64,000 nucleotides of DNA from Prosthecodimorpha hirschii (GCF_001305515.1 NZ_LJYW01000001.1:1206197-1270196), one strand, 5' to 3'; positions 25,251-33,958 are shown, counted from the stretch's first letter. The notes: generated by a model not told the origin, from the sequence alone. Numbers and translations: made by a program.

Positions 25251-25637
25251 TCAGCCGGGCGCATACTGGGCGAGGCCGTCGCCGAAGGACCAGTCGGCGG
25301 GGCCGTTCTCGATGACGACCACCATCACGTCCTGCGGCCGCAGGCCGGCGCGTTCCGCGGCACCGTCCGCGATGGCGCGGTAGAGCGCGCGTTTCTGGTC
25401 GTCGGTCCGGCCGCGCCGGAACGTGATCGTGACGATCGCGGCCTCGGCGCTGCGTTCGACGCCGAGATAGGTCGGATCGATCGTCAGGCCATCGGCGGCG
25501 TGGCGGGCGACGACGTGAAACCGATCGGCCTCCGGCACCCCGGCGGTGGCGACCAGCGCCTGATGGACGGCATCGGCCAAGCCCCGGACGCGCCCGGCCG
25601 CGAGCGCTTCCGGCACGTCGATGCGGACGAGCGGCAT
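25251..25637 (-). CDS. 4-oxalocrotonate tautomerase-like protein
   Basis: A 128-residue protein of the tautomerase superfamily. ATG 25637 gives MPLVRIDVPEALAAG, with Pro as the first residue after Met; this Pro is the general base in the family. The length suggests a double-beta-alpha-beta subunit of the ~130-residue tautomerase group (QKRALYRAIADGAAERAGLRPQDVMVVV). The substrate is unknown. The upstream small gene's stop overlaps this start (TGATG), so the two are coupled, and the divergent LysR gene may regulate them. Confidence 0.8.
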   Translation of the reverse strand: MPLVRIDVPEALAAGRVRGLADAVHQALVATAGVPEADRFHVVARHAADGLTIDPTYLGVERSAEAAIVTITFRRGRTDDQKRALYRAIADGAAERAGLRPQDVMVVVIENGPADWSFGDGLAQYAPG

Positions 25638-25852
25638 CAGAGCCTCCCGGCCGTCAGCGAGATTTCGAGGCCGCGGTCCCGCGCCGGGCGCGGCCGGCGG
25701 GTCTGCCGCGGACCGGCGAGGCGCCGCAGGAGACCGCCGAACGCGGCCCCGATCGCGGCCGCCCGCTCGGCCTCCGCCTGCCGCCGGAGCCGCGGATAGT
25801 CGGCCGGCGTCGCCGCCGGCGGCTCGAAGGCATTGTGAATCGCATCGTGCAT
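25637..25852 (-). CDS. Small arginine-rich hypothetical protein
   Basis: A 71-residue protein beginning MHDAIHNAFEPP at ATG 25852 behind GGAGA. The middle is helical (ADYPRLRRQAEAERAAAIGAAFGGLLRRL) and the C-terminus basic. I recognise no family; it resembles the short helical proteins common in Rhizobiales. The stop overlaps the tautomerase start (TGATG), which supports it being translated. Confidence 0.55.
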   Translation of the reverse strand: MHDAIHNAFEPPAATPADYPRLRRQAEAERAAAIGAAFGGLLRRLAGPRQTRRPRPARDRGLEISLTAGRL

Positions 25853-25972
25853 GGTGGTTCTCCGCAACAGCCGGCGCCGCAACGCCCTCGGCCGGGCGCC
25901 CGGACTGCACCGGATGTGCGGTCCCGCCGGCGCGGGCCGGAATGGCAGGATGCTATTCGATCCTGAACGGCG

Positions 25973-25978
25973 TATAAT
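25973..25978 (+). promoter_or_regulatory. Possible -10 box of the LysR gene
   Basis: A perfect TATAAT stands 35 bp before the LysR ATG in a locally AT-richer stretch of the 161-bp divergent region. The hexamer 17 bp upstream (ATGCTA) is a poor -35, so this promoter call is tentative. Confidence 0.35.
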
Positions 25979-26013
25979 TCGCGATCAGGCGCCATCTCTG
26001 CTGACGGAAATTC

Positions 26014-26916
26014 ATGAATAAGGGCACGCCGACCGACGAACTGGCCACCTTCGTGCGGGTCATCGACCTCGGCAGCTTCGCCGCCGCGGCGGCCGATCGC
26101 GGGCTGACCGCCTCGGCTGTGTCCAAGATCGTGTCGCGGCTGGAGGACCGGCTCGGCGTGCGCCTGATCGAGCGCACCACGCGCCGGCTCGTGCTGACGC
26201 CGGAGGGCGAGACCCTGCTGGCGCGCGGTCGCGACATCGTCGCCGCGGTCGCCGCCGCCGAAGCCGAAGTGATGGCGGCGCGCGGCCGTCCGCGCGGCCT
26301 CGTCCGGGTGACCACCGGCACGGCCTTCGCCAAGCACCGGCTGGTGCCGCTGCTCCCCGATTTCCACGCGCTCTATCCCGAGATCGCACTCGATCTCGCC
26401 GTCGCCGACCGTCGCGTCGACATCATCGGCGAGCAGATCGATGTCGCCATCCGCACCGGCCCGCTCGGCGATTCCAGCCTGATCGCCCGCACGCTGGCGA
26501 CCTCGACCCGCGTCGTCTGCGCCGCGCCGGCCTATCTCGCCCGGCACGGTGCGCCCGTAGTGCCGGCCGAGCTCGCCGCCCATATCTGCCTGCGGCTGAC
26601 CGGCTATGCCCGGCTGGCCGAATGGCCGATGCGCATCGACGGCCGCATCGTGCCGCTGAAGGTCTCCGGCGCGATCACCTGCGACAGCGCCGACGTGCTG
26701 CGCGACATGGTGCTCGCCGGCCTCGGCATCGCCCGGCTGGCCGCCTTCATGATCGAGGACGACCTCGCCGCCGGCCGGCTGGTGCCGCTGCTGGTCGAGC
26801 ACCATGTCCCGGAGCCGGTGCCGATCACCGCCCTGATGCCGCCCGGCCGGCAATCCCTGCCGCGCGTGCGCGCGCTGGTCGACTTCCTCGCCGCCCGCCT
26901 CGATGCCCGGACCTGA
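26014..26916 (+). CDS. LysR-family transcriptional regulator
   Basis: A 300-residue regulator with the N-terminal winged HTH (DELATFVRVIDLGSFAAAAADRGLTASAVSKIVSRLEDRLGVRLIERTTRRLVLTPEG) and a LysR substrate-binding domain from ~residue 90. It resembles the group with TTGTAFAKHRLVPLLPDF and an IDVAIRTGPL motif. It is divergent from the small gene and tautomerase and convergent with the ABC transporter genes. Its effector is unknown; the tautomerase pair is the likeliest target. Confidence 0.9.
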   Translation: MNKGTPTDELATFVRVIDLGSFAAAAADRGLTASAVSKIVSRLEDRLGVRLIERTTRRLVLTPEGETLLARGRDIVAAVAAAEAEVMAARGRPRGLVRVTTGTAFAKHRLVPLLPDFHALYPEIALDLAVADRRVDIIGEQIDVAIRTGPLGDSSLIARTLATSTRVVCAAPAYLARHGAPVVPAELAAHICLRLTGYARLAEWPMRIDGRIVPLKVSGAITCDSADVLRDMVLAGLGIARLAAFMIEDDLAAGRLVPLLVEHHVPEPVPITALMPPGRQSLPRVRALVDFLAARLDART

Positions 26917-26925
26917 AGCCGCGGC

Positions 26926-27792
26926 TCACGCGCGCCAGCGCAGGACCCGCTTCTCGATCGCCGCGATCCCCTTCGAGACCGTCAGTCCCATGGCCGAGAG
27001 CACCAGGACGCCGGCGACGAGCTGGTCGGTCGCCATCAGGTTGCCGGCGGAGAGGACCAGCGCGCCGATGCCGTAGCGCGCGCCGATCATCTCGGCGGCG
27101 GTCAGCAGGATGATGCCGATCGAGGCGGAGATGCGCGCGCCGGAGAGCAGCGCCGGCATGGCGCCGGGCAGCACGATCTTGAGCACGATGGCGCGGGTCG
27201 GCATGCCGAAGCTCTGCGCCATGCGGACGAGGTTGCGGTCGACCCCGTCGACGCCGCCGAAGGCCGCGATGGCCATCGGCGAGAACACCCCGAAGGCGAT
27301 GGTGGCGACCTTGGACACCTCGCCGATGCCGAGCCAGAGGATGAACAGCGGCAACAGCGCGATCTTCGGCACCGGGAACATGGCCGAGACCATCGGCAGC
27401 GCCGTCGAGCGGGCGAGCGACGACAGTCCGATGGCGAAGCCGACCACCGTGCCGGCCGCCGCGCCGATCACCCAGCCGAGGCCGAGCCGCCACAGCGAGG
27501 CGGCCAGATGCTGCCAGAGCAGCCCGGACGTCGCGAGATCCAGGAAGGCGCGGCCGACCTCCTCGGGCTTCGGCAGCGCCAGCGGGCTGACCCAGCCATA
27601 CTGCGTCGCCGCCCACCACAGGCCGAGCAGGCCGAGAAAGGTCGCCGGCGCGCCGAAGCGCAGGCTGCGCGGCGCGAAGCCGCCGCCGCGGAACGGCACC
27701 GGCCGGATCGGCGCGCCGGACGGGGACGCCGTAGCCGGGGGATAGGCCCGATCGGTCGTGCCTTCGGCGGGCGGGACGGCCGGCTCAGCCAT
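26926..27792 (-). CDS. ABC transporter permease, NitT/TauT type
   Basis: A 288-residue inner-membrane permease with about six hydrophobic segments after a Pro-rich N-terminus. The conserved EAA-type loop is near VRMAQSFGMPTRAIVLKIVLPGAMPALLSGAR. The layout (WWAATQYGWVSPLALPKPEEV) fits the SsuC/TauC/NrtB group, which imports nitrate, sulfonates, taurine or related compounds. ATG 27792 overlaps the end of the ATPase gene by 8 bp. The substrate cannot be read from the sequence. Confidence 0.88.
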   Translation of the reverse strand: MAEPAVPPAEGTTDRAYPPATASPSGAPIRPVPFRGGGFAPRSLRFGAPATFLGLLGLWWAATQYGWVSPLALPKPEEVGRAFLDLATSGLLWQHLAASLWRLGLGWVIGAAAGTVVGFAIGLSSLARSTALPMVSAMFPVPKIALLPLFILWLGIGEVSKVATIAFGVFSPMAIAAFGGVDGVDRNLVRMAQSFGMPTRAIVLKIVLPGAMPALLSGARISASIGIILLTAAEMIGARYGIGALVLSAGNLMATDQLVAGVLVLSAMGLTVSKGIAAIEKRVLRWRA

Positions 27793-28552
27793 GGACCATC
27801 TCCCGGTCGGCCGCCGCGGCCTCGCCGCGCACCAGATCCCAGATCTGTTCGCGTGCCGCGCCGAGCGCCGGCGAACCCTCGCGGCGCCGGTCGAGCGGCT
27901 CGGCGATCTCGACGATGGCGCGGATACGGCCCGGCCGGCGCGACAGGACCACCACCCGGTGGCCGAGCCGCACGGCCTCGGCGACATTGTGGGTGACGTA
28001 GACGGCGGTGAAGCGGGTCTCGGTCCACAGCCGGACCAGGTCCTCGATCAGCAGGTCGCGCGTCTGGGCGTCGAGCGCGGACAGCGGCTCGTCCATCAGG
28101 AGCACCGCCGGCTCGACCGCGAAGGCGCGCGCGATGGCGGTGCGCTGCTTCATGCCGCCGGACAGCTGGCGCGGATAGGCTCCTGCGAAATCGGACAATC
28201 CGACCCGCGCCAGGGCCTCGGCGACCCGCCGCGCGCGCTCGTCGGCACCGAGCCGGTGATGTTCGAGCGGCAGCGCCACATTGCCGGCGACGGTGCGCCA
28301 GGGCACCAGCGCGAAATCCTGGAACACGTAGGTGAGCGGATTGAGCGAGGCGGCCGGCGGCGCACCCCGCATCTCGACGCGGCCGGTCGCGGGTCGCTCG
28401 AGCCCGCCGAGCATCCTGAGCAGCGTCGACTTCCCGCAGCCGGACGGGCCGAGCAGGGCGACGATCTCGCCGCTCGCCACCGTCAGCGAGATGTCGTCGA
28501 GCACGGTCAGGCCGTCATAGGCATGGCCGAGGCCGGTCGCGATCAGATCCAT
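27785..28552 (-). CDS. ABC transporter ATP-binding protein, NitT/TauT type
   Basis: A 255-residue ATPase with Walker A GPSGCGKST (~35-43), the Q-loop (VFQDFALVPWRTV), signature LSGGMKQR, Walker B VLLMDEPLSALD and the switch His in YVTHNVAEAVRLG. It is the energising subunit for the adjacent permease. It starts 44 bp after the substrate-binding protein gene. Confidence 0.93.
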   Translation of the reverse strand: MDLIATGLGHAYDGLTVLDDISLTVASGEIVALLGPSGCGKSTLLRMLGGLERPATGRVEMRGAPPAASLNPLTYVFQDFALVPWRTVAGNVALPLEHHRLGADERARRVAEALARVGLSDFAGAYPRQLSGGMKQRTAIARAFAVEPAVLLMDEPLSALDAQTRDLLIEDLVRLWTETRFTAVYVTHNVAEAVRLGHRVVVLSRRPGRIRAIVEIAEPLDRRREGSPALGAAREQIWDLVRGEAAAADREMVHG

Positions 28553-28595
28553 CGGTCCGCCCGCCCCGTGCCCCTGCGCCCTGACCCGGCCCGCC

Positions 28596-29624
28596 TCACT
28601 TGGCGAAGGAGATGTCGACGAAGCCCTTCGCGTCCACGTCGGCGCCGACCAGCTTCTCGGTCTTCATCCAGGCGACCTGCCGCTCCAGATCGGCGAGATC
28701 GACCCGCGCCCGCTCGTCGACCGCGACCGCGGAGGCGAACACCTTCGGGGCCGCCGTTTCGGCGGCTTCGGACGGATAGACATGCTTGGCGACCAACGCC
28801 GCCGTCGCCTTGGCGGCATCGTCGAAGATGCGTTCGCCGGCAGCGTCGACGCGCATGAAGGCGGCGGCATAGTCGGCCATGCCCTTCTGGTAGGCGCGCA
28901 CGAAGCGTTCGGTCAGGTCGCGATTGCCGGTCGCCACCTTGGTGGCCACGAACAGGGCGCCGAACTGGTATTGGGCCAAATCGGAGAACCAGCCGATCAG
29001 CTTGGCCTCGCCGCGATCGATCATGCCGCGGGCGAGATGCGGGGCGATCAGCGCGCCGTCGACCTGGCTGGACTTCACCGCCGCCATCATGTTGGGCAGG
29101 GTCTGCAGCGGCTTCATCTCGACCTTGGCGAGATCGAAGCCCTTGGCGGCGGCGATCTGGCCCATCTGGTAGTGGAACGAGGAGCCGACCTGGGTGATCG
29201 CGATCGTGGTGCCGGGCAGCTTCTCGAAGGCGTTGAAGCCCTTGGCATAGGCGTCGTTGGAGGCGATCAGCGCGTTGCCCTTGACGCCCTTCTTCTCCAT
29301 GCCCTGCGAGGCGACGACCTTGAGCGCGCCCTTGGCGGCAAGATTGAAGGTGCCGGCGGTCAGCGCCGTCAGCCCGAACTGGAGATCGCCCGACGCGATG
29401 GCGACGGCGATCGGCTGCGCGGCCTCGAAGAACTGCAGGTCGGGTTCGATGCCCTCGGCGGCGAAATAGCCGCGCTCCTTGGCGATGAACAGGCCGCCCG
29501 ACGAGACGAAGCGCAGCACGCCGACCGCAACCTTGTCGGCCGCCGCGGCCCGCCCGGGCAGCACCATGGCGGCGAGCCCTGCGGCTCCCAGTCCTGCGAA
29601 GCCGCGCCGCGAAATCCCGCCCAT
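28596..29624 (-). CDS. ABC transporter substrate-binding protein, NitT/TauT type
   Basis: A 342-residue periplasmic protein with a Tat-type signal (SRRGFAGLGAAGLAAMVLPG, AAAA cleavage region). The NMT1/SsuA-like fold is indicated by FVSSGGLFIAKERGYFAAEGIEPDLQFFE and ASGDLQFGLTAL. First gene of the transporter operon; ATG 29624 follows GGGAGG. The closest class by eye imports sulfonate-, nitrate- or pyrimidine-like compounds, but the ligand is not determined. Confidence 0.88.
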   Translation of the reverse strand: MGGISRRGFAGLGAAGLAAMVLPGRAAAADKVAVGVLRFVSSGGLFIAKERGYFAAEGIEPDLQFFEAAQPIAVAIASGDLQFGLTALTAGTFNLAAKGALKVVASQGMEKKGVKGNALIASNDAYAKGFNAFEKLPGTTIAITQVGSSFHYQMGQIAAAKGFDLAKVEMKPLQTLPNMMAAVKSSQVDGALIAPHLARGMIDRGEAKLIGWFSDLAQYQFGALFVATKVATGNRDLTERFVRAYQKGMADYAAAFMRVDAAGERIFDDAAKATAALVAKHVYPSEAAETAAPKVFASAVAVDERARVDLADLERQVAWMKTEKLVGADVDAKGFVDISFAK

Positions 29625-29988
29625 GTCTGCCTCCCGCACGATATTCGTTCTTGATTTCGGCCGACCGCCGAAAGACTGGCCGGGCCGCGATTGTCTCGGC
29701 GCCGCCACCGGGGCCGACCCGTGCCGCCATGGCGGCGGTAATGCCGTCGACCGGCGACGGCCGCATGAGCCGAGCATCCGCCCGCGGCCGGCACGCCGGG
29801 GCGACGCGGCCGCGGCAAGTCTAGCGCAGGCCGACCGCCGGCGAAATCGCCGCCGCGCCCATGGCGGCGCGCCTTGCGTCCGCCCGCCCCGCACGGGGCG
29901 CGGACGCTGCCGGCGCCTCGGCGCGGCCCCCGTCTCGCGTCTCACGTCTCTCGGCTCCCGGCATCCCGATCCCGGAAGCCCTATCGCA
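29625..29988. other. 364-bp intergenic region between transporter operon and dksA
   Basis: No gene is apparent. The stretch holds short pyrimidine-rich repeats near 29930-29985 (tctcgcgtctcacgtctctcggctccc) similar in style to the minisatellites of the left edge. The transporter promoter should lie near its left end, but no clear box was seen. Confidence 0.5.
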
Positions 29989-30426
29989 TCAATCGTCGCG
30001 GTAGACCCGCTCGCGCCGTTCGTGGCGTTCCTGCGCCTCGATCGACAGTGTCGCGATCGGGCGCGCATCGAGCCGTTTCAGGGAGATCGGCTCGCCGGTC
30101 TCCTCGCAATAGCCGTAGGTCCCGTCGTCGAGCCGCTTCAGCGCGGCGTCAATCTTGGCGATCAGCTTGCGCTGCCGGTCGCGGGCGCGCAGTTCGATGG
30201 CACGATCGGTTTCCGAAGAGGCCCGGTCGGCGAGGTCGGGATGATTCTGGCTTTCATCGGCCAGATGCTGCAGAGTCTCTTTGGACTCCTTCAGGATATC
30301 ATCCTTCCAGGCGTTAAGCTTCTTGCGGAAATACTCGCGCTGACGATCGTTCATGAAGGCCTCGTCGTCCGACGGGCGGTAATCCTCATCGAGCTCGATC
30401 GACACCATATGTCTTGCGTCTCCCAT
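29989..30426 (-). CDS. dksA: RNA polymerase-binding protein DksA
   Basis: A 145-residue DksA-family regulator. The N-terminal part is acidic, the middle a coiled coil (MNDRQREYFRKKLNAWKDDILKESKETLQHL), and the C-terminus the zinc-finger-like region GTYGYCEETGEPISLKRLDARPIATLS. Only one of the four zinc-binding Cys positions is Cys (GYCEETG); the second pair is replaced (ARPIATL), as in many alphaproteobacterial DksA proteins. I start at ATG 30426 behind GAGGGGGA; ATG 30408 is possible. It ends the fliX-side minus-strand group inside the flagellar locus. Confidence 0.9.
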   Translation of the reverse strand: MGDARHMVSIELDEDYRPSDDEAFMNDRQREYFRKKLNAWKDDILKESKETLQHLADESQNHPDLADRASSETDRAIELRARDRQRKLIAKIDAALKRLDDGTYGYCEETGEPISLKRLDARPIATLSIEAQERHERRERVYRDD

Positions 30427-30637
30427 TGATCCCCCTCGCGAGGCGGGCGGAATATAGACACGGTACGGACCGGATACAACGCCGCATCGACGACGCGCGC
30501 ATGAACATTCGCCACCGCCCAAAAATAAGGCGATCCACGGACTTAGGAGCTTTTGTCGAGATGGCCGGTGATGAAGCCGGGTCCGCGCTGCGGTCGGCAG
30601 CCGTTGCCGCCAGGGATCCGGATCGCCCCGCGCGGGC

Positions 30638-31051
30638 CTATTCCGGGAAACGGCCGCGCTTGGCCAGTTCCACGCGGGCGCGCAGCTCGATCTCGTCGAG
30701 CAGCGCATCGACCTCGGCCTCGCCCGCCTCGGCCCGGTCGCCGAGCACGCCGGCAAGCCGTTCCAGCCGCTCCGGCGCGATGTCGCCGGACAGGAGATCG
30801 ACGCGGATGTCGTCCAGGATGTCGAGCATGGCGAAGCCGCGCTTGACCGCCTTGCGCCGACGTTCGTTCGGCACCTCGACCGCCTGCAGGGCCATCAGGG
30901 CGGCGACATCGTAGATGCCAGTCGCCGCTGCCGTCGTGGTGGCGCGCTGGGTCTGCGCCTCGGGCAGCACGAAGCCGGTCCCCGCCCCGGTCTTCCGGGA
31001 GGCGCCCGGCCCCGCCGCAAGCCCCGTCCGGTTCGGCCCCTCGATCCGCAT
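30638..31051 (-). CDS. fliX: Flagellar assembly regulator FliX
   Basis: A 137-residue FliX protein. The family core is TGIYDVAALMALQAVEVPNERRRKAVKRGFAMLDILDDIRVDLLSGDI. In Caulobacter, FliX couples early basal-body assembly to activation of the sigma-54 activator FlbD. It is divergent from flgI, and the shared 277-bp region holds a CtrA box and a sigma-54 promoter. ATG 31051 follows GGGGTGAG. Confidence 0.9.
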   Translation of the reverse strand: MRIEGPNRTGLAAGPGASRKTGAGTGFVLPEAQTQRATTTAAATGIYDVAALMALQAVEVPNERRRKAVKRGFAMLDILDDIRVDLLSGDIAPERLERLAGVLGDRAEAGEAEVDALLDEIELRARVELAKRGRFPE

Positions 31052-31133
31052 CGTCTCACCCCATCGCCGGCATCCGGCAGATCCGATTCCTGCACGGTCC
31101 GGACGTCTCCGGTCGGAGGATTCGCCGGCATGG

Positions 31134-31149
31134 TTAACGAAGGCTTAAC
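31134..31149. promoter_or_regulatory. CtrA-type box between fliX and flgI
   Basis: TTAACGAAGGCTTAAC is an exact TTAA-N7-TTAAC match, 83 bp upstream of fliX and 180 bp upstream of flgI. Its position suits CtrA control of fliX. Confidence 0.65.
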
Positions 31150-31276
31150 GACCCGGCAGAACTTGCCGGGCCGCGACGCTTCCTGCCGGTGACGAAGCGG
31201 TCCCGCGAGCCCTCGATCGATGGCTCGGGCGCGACATATCCATGAAAAGACGGACGTTTTCGTCTCCCCGCCGGTC

Positions 31277-31292
31277 TGGCACGGACCTCGCA
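31277..31292 (+). promoter_or_regulatory. Sigma-54 promoter of flgI operon
   Basis: TGGCACGGACCTCGCA has the same form as the flgF promoter: -24 TGGCACG, -12 TCGCA, GG and GC 10 bp apart. The predicted start near 31303 leaves a ~26-nt leader to flgI. Confidence 0.8.
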
Positions 31293-31328
31293 AGGTGTTC
31301 GGGCGAAATCTCTGGGAGACCTCGTCCG

Positions 31329-32456
31329 ATGCCGCGAACCGTCCTGAAGCGCCTTGCCGCCGTCCTGCTGTGCGGCCTGGTCGTCCTGCCGGGCGGCGCG
31401 GCGCCCGCGGCGGCGGCATCGCGAATCAAAGATCTGGCCTCGATCGAGGGCGTGCGCGAGAACCAGTTGGTCGGCTACGGCCTGGTGGTCGGGCTCAACG
31501 GCACCGGTGACAGCCTCAACAATGCGCCCTTCACCCGGCAATCCCTGCAGGCCATGCTGGAACGGTTGGGCATGAACACACGCGGCGCCAACCTGCGTAC
31601 CGCCAATGTCGCCGCCGTGATGGTCACCGCCAACCTGCAGCCCTTCGCCACCCAGGGCAGCCGCATCGACGTGAACGTGTCCGCGCTCGGCGACGCCAAG
31701 AGCCTGCAGGGCGGCACACTGCTGGTCACCCCGCTGCTCGGCGCCGACGGCGAGGTCTACGCGATCGCACAGGGGCCCCTCGCCGTCTCCGGCTTCGTCG
31801 CCAAGGGCGACGGCGCCAGCGTCACCCGCGGCGTCCCGACCACGGCCCGGATCGCCTCCGGGGCGATCGTCGAGCGCGAGATCGAATTCAAGCTCGCGAC
31901 CATGAACTCGGTCCGCCTGTCGCTGCGCAATCCGGACTTCACCACAGCCCGGCGCATCGCGCAGGCGGTCAACGACCTGCTCGGCCAGCCCGTCGCCGAG
32001 CCGACCGATCCGTCCAACGTGCGCATCACGCTGCCGCAGAAGTTCAACGGCAACATCGTCGACCTGATCACCGACATCGAGCAGCTCGCCGTGCAGCCCG
32101 ACCTGCCGGCCAAGGTGGTGGTCGACGAGGCCTCCGGCATCATCGTGATGGGCCAGGACGTGCGCGTCTCCACCGTCGCCATCGCGCAGGGCAACCTGAC
32201 CGTCACGGTCACCGAGGATGCCCAGGTCAGCCAGCCGAACCCCTTCTCGCAGGGCCAGACCGTGGTCACCCCGCGCACCCAGGTCACCGTCAATACCGAC
32301 GACAAGCGCCGGCTCGGCATCGTGCGGGAAAGCGTCTCGCTGCGCGAACTGGTCGACGGGCTCAACGCCCTCGGGGTCGGTCCGCGCGACCTGATCTCGA
32401 TTCTGCATGCGATCAAGGCCGCCGGCGCCCTCCAGGCCGAAATCGAGGTGATCTGA
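31329..32456 (+). CDS. flgI: Flagellar P-ring protein FlgI
   Basis: A 375-residue periplasmic P-ring subunit. A signal peptide (LKRLAAVLLCGLVVLPGGAAPAAAA) precedes the strongly conserved body: SRIKDLASIEGVRENQLVGYGLVVGLNGTGD, NVAAVMVTANLQPFA and VVVDEASGIIVMGQDVRVS. ATG 31329 follows GGGAGA at good spacing; the longer frame to 31242 is not FlgI-like and covers the sigma-54 promoter. The stop overlaps the next start (TGATG). Confidence 0.97.
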   Translation: MPRTVLKRLAAVLLCGLVVLPGGAAPAAAASRIKDLASIEGVRENQLVGYGLVVGLNGTGDSLNNAPFTRQSLQAMLERLGMNTRGANLRTANVAAVMVTANLQPFATQGSRIDVNVSALGDAKSLQGGTLLVTPLLGADGEVYAIAQGPLAVSGFVAKGDGASVTRGVPTTARIASGAIVEREIEFKLATMNSVRLSLRNPDFTTARRIAQAVNDLLGQPVAEPTDPSNVRITLPQKFNGNIVDLITDIEQLAVQPDLPAKVVVDEASGIIVMGQDVRVSTVAIAQGNLTVTVTEDAQVSQPNPFSQGQTVVTPRTQVTVNTDDKRRLGIVRESVSLRELVDGLNALGVGPRDLISILHAIKAAGALQAEIEVI

Positions 32457-32773
32457 TGCGCATGACCGCCGACATCGCCATGCCGCCGTCGGCCCTGCAC
32501 AGCGTGCCGACCGCCGACAAGTCCGGCGACCGCGCCAGCCGGATGCGCGCCGTCGCGCAGGAATACGAGTCCGTGTTCCTGTCCAGCATGCTCAAGCAGA
32601 TGATGCCCGAGATCGATGCCAAGAGCCCGTTTCACGGCGGCTCCGCCGAGGAGACCTGGCGCGGCATGCTGGTCGACCAGTACGGCAAGTCGATCACCAA
32701 GGCCGGCGGCATCGGCATCGCCGACGCCGTCTATCGCGAACTGATGAAGGTCCAGGAAGGAGCCCGGTCGTGA
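32456..32773 (+). CDS. flgJ: FlgJ-like rod-binding protein (no muramidase domain)
   Basis: A 105-residue protein corresponding to the N-terminal rod-binding domain of FlgJ (VAQEYESVFLSSMLKQMMPEIDAKSPFHGGSAEETWRGMLVDQYGKSI). The peptidoglycan hydrolase half found in enterobacterial FlgJ is absent, as is usual in alphaproteobacteria, where a separate hydrolase serves. It is coupled to flgI (TGATG) and to the next gene (GTGA). Confidence 0.88.
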   Translation: MRMTADIAMPPSALHSVPTADKSGDRASRMRAVAQEYESVFLSSMLKQMMPEIDAKSPFHGGSAEETWRGMLVDQYGKSITKAGGIGIADAVYRELMKVQEGARS

Positions 32774-33258
32774 ACGACGTGTTCGTGCCCTCCGACGAGA
32801 ACCCCGAAATCCTGGTGATGACGCCCGCCGCGGCGGAATCGATCCTCGCGGAGCTCGCCGCCACCATGGAGGGCCTGATCGGGGCGATCGAAGAGGAGAC
32901 GCGCCTCGTCCGCGCCGGAGCGCTGATCAAGGCGAGCGAGATCGAGCCGGAGAAGTCCCGGCTGGCCGCCGCCTATGTGCGCATCCGCAGCCGCGTCAAG
33001 GCGAACTCGGTCGCGCTGGCCCGCCACGCCCCGGCGGCGGCCGAGGCGCTGCGCCGGCGCCACGCCGAGTTCGCGGACCTGCTGAAGATCAATCTCGCCG
33101 TGCTCGCCACCGCCCGGGAGGTGGCCGAGGACATCCTGCGCAACGTGTCGGAATCGGTCGGGCGGCAGACCGGTCCGCGCACCTACGGGCCGGGCTCGAC
33201 CGTACGCCCCGCCGCGCAGGTCGGCGCCCGCGGGATCGCGCTCGATCGGAGTCTCTGA
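32770..33258 (+). CDS. flgN: FlgN-like flagellar chaperone
   Basis: A 162-residue, largely helical protein (MEGLIGAIEEETRLVRAGALIKASEIEPEKSRLAAAYVRIRSRVK) with the heptad spacing and charge of FlgN-type export chaperones, which hold FlgK and FlgL before export. It starts at GTG 32770 overlapping the previous stop. It is third in the flgI operon, where alphaproteobacteria commonly carry this gene. The assignment rests on position and helical pattern. Confidence 0.65.
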   Translation: MNDVFVPSDENPEILVMTPAAAESILAELAATMEGLIGAIEEETRLVRAGALIKASEIEPEKSRLAAAYVRIRSRVKANSVALARHAPAAAEALRRRHAEFADLLKINLAVLATAREVAEDILRNVSESVGRQTGPRTYGPGSTVRPAAQVGARGIALDRSL

Positions 33259-33441
33259 CCGCCGCCGGCGAGTCCCGTCCCGTTGCGGAAGGTTAACGGC
33301 GGAAGTCCCCGAATTCACGCATTCGATTTAAACTCTCCGGATATTGCACAGGATGCTTTGCCCAACACCCTGCGGGAGCGTCGAATTCGATCGCGAAGAC
33401 TCGGCTCAATCGGCCGATACCTGGAAATTCGAGATGATGAA

Positions 33442-33456
33442 TTAACGAACGATTCA
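33442..33456. promoter_or_regulatory. Near-consensus CtrA-type box before the FlaG-like gene
   Basis: TTAACGAACGATTCA is TTAA-N7-TTAA with one mismatch, 63 bp before the FlaG-like ATG. The 260-bp stretch 33259-33518 contains no gene. Confidence 0.35.
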
Positions 33457-33518
33457 ATCCGACGGCCTAGCGTGGTCCCGTTAGTCAGTGCGGGTCCAGG
33501 AGGACCCAGGAGATAGCC

Positions 33519-33902
33519 ATGGACACCGGGTTGACCAGAACGGTCGCGAGCCCGCAGCCAGTGGCTCCTGCCCGACCGCCGGAGCTCTCGGCCGCGACCA
33601 AGACGGAATTGCCGATCGAAGCCACCGTGACGCAGGCGACCGCGTCCGGAGAGGCGCGCGGACGCGATGCCCAAGCGGAGAGCCAGGCGGCTCGCGCCGG
33701 CATCCAACTGCCCAGCCTGCGCCGCCGCGAGATCGAGAACGACGCCGCGACCGGCATGATCGTGATGAAGTATATCGAGGAGAATTCCGGCCAGGTCGTC
33801 GACCAGGTGCCGGCGGATGCCTATCTGCGCATGAAGAACGCGCTCAACGTGCTTCTCGAATCGGACATGAACCAGAGCCACGCCGCGCAGTACAGCGCCT
33901 GA
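33519..33902 (+). CDS. FlaG-like flagellar protein
   Basis: A 127-residue protein. The first ~70 residues are low-complexity (Pro/Ala/Thr), and the C-terminal part (LRRREIENDAATGMIVMKYIEENSGQVVDQVPADAYLRMKNAL) resembles the FlaG beta-rich core with its ETGEVIRQIP-type motif. FlaG-type proteins sit beside flagellin genes and affect filament length. Start ATG 33519 follows AGGAGA. The match is a remote one, made by pattern. Confidence 0.55.
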   Translation: MDTGLTRTVASPQPVAPARPPELSAATKTELPIEATVTQATASGEARGRDAQAESQAARAGIQLPSLRRREIENDAATGMIVMKYIEENSGQVVDQVPADAYLRMKNALNVLLESDMNQSHAAQYSA

Positions 33903-33930
33903 AAGGGCGCTGTCGCCGGCCGGCTGAACA

Positions 33931-33958
33931 CCGCCGCCCGCACGGGCCGGCGGCTTTT
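33931..33958 (+). terminator. Intrinsic terminator after FlaG-like gene
   Basis: CCGCCGCCCG pairs with CGGGCCGGCGG (one bulge) around a 2-nt gap and is followed by CTTTT. It closes the FlaG-like transcript ahead of the flagellin genes. Confidence 0.6.

Noticed and set aside
31075-31091. Sigma-54 promoter for fliX on the minus strand
   Set aside because: GG and GC have the right spacing, but the -24 element (AGGAATC) is poor and the start would fall only about 14 bp from the fliX ATG.
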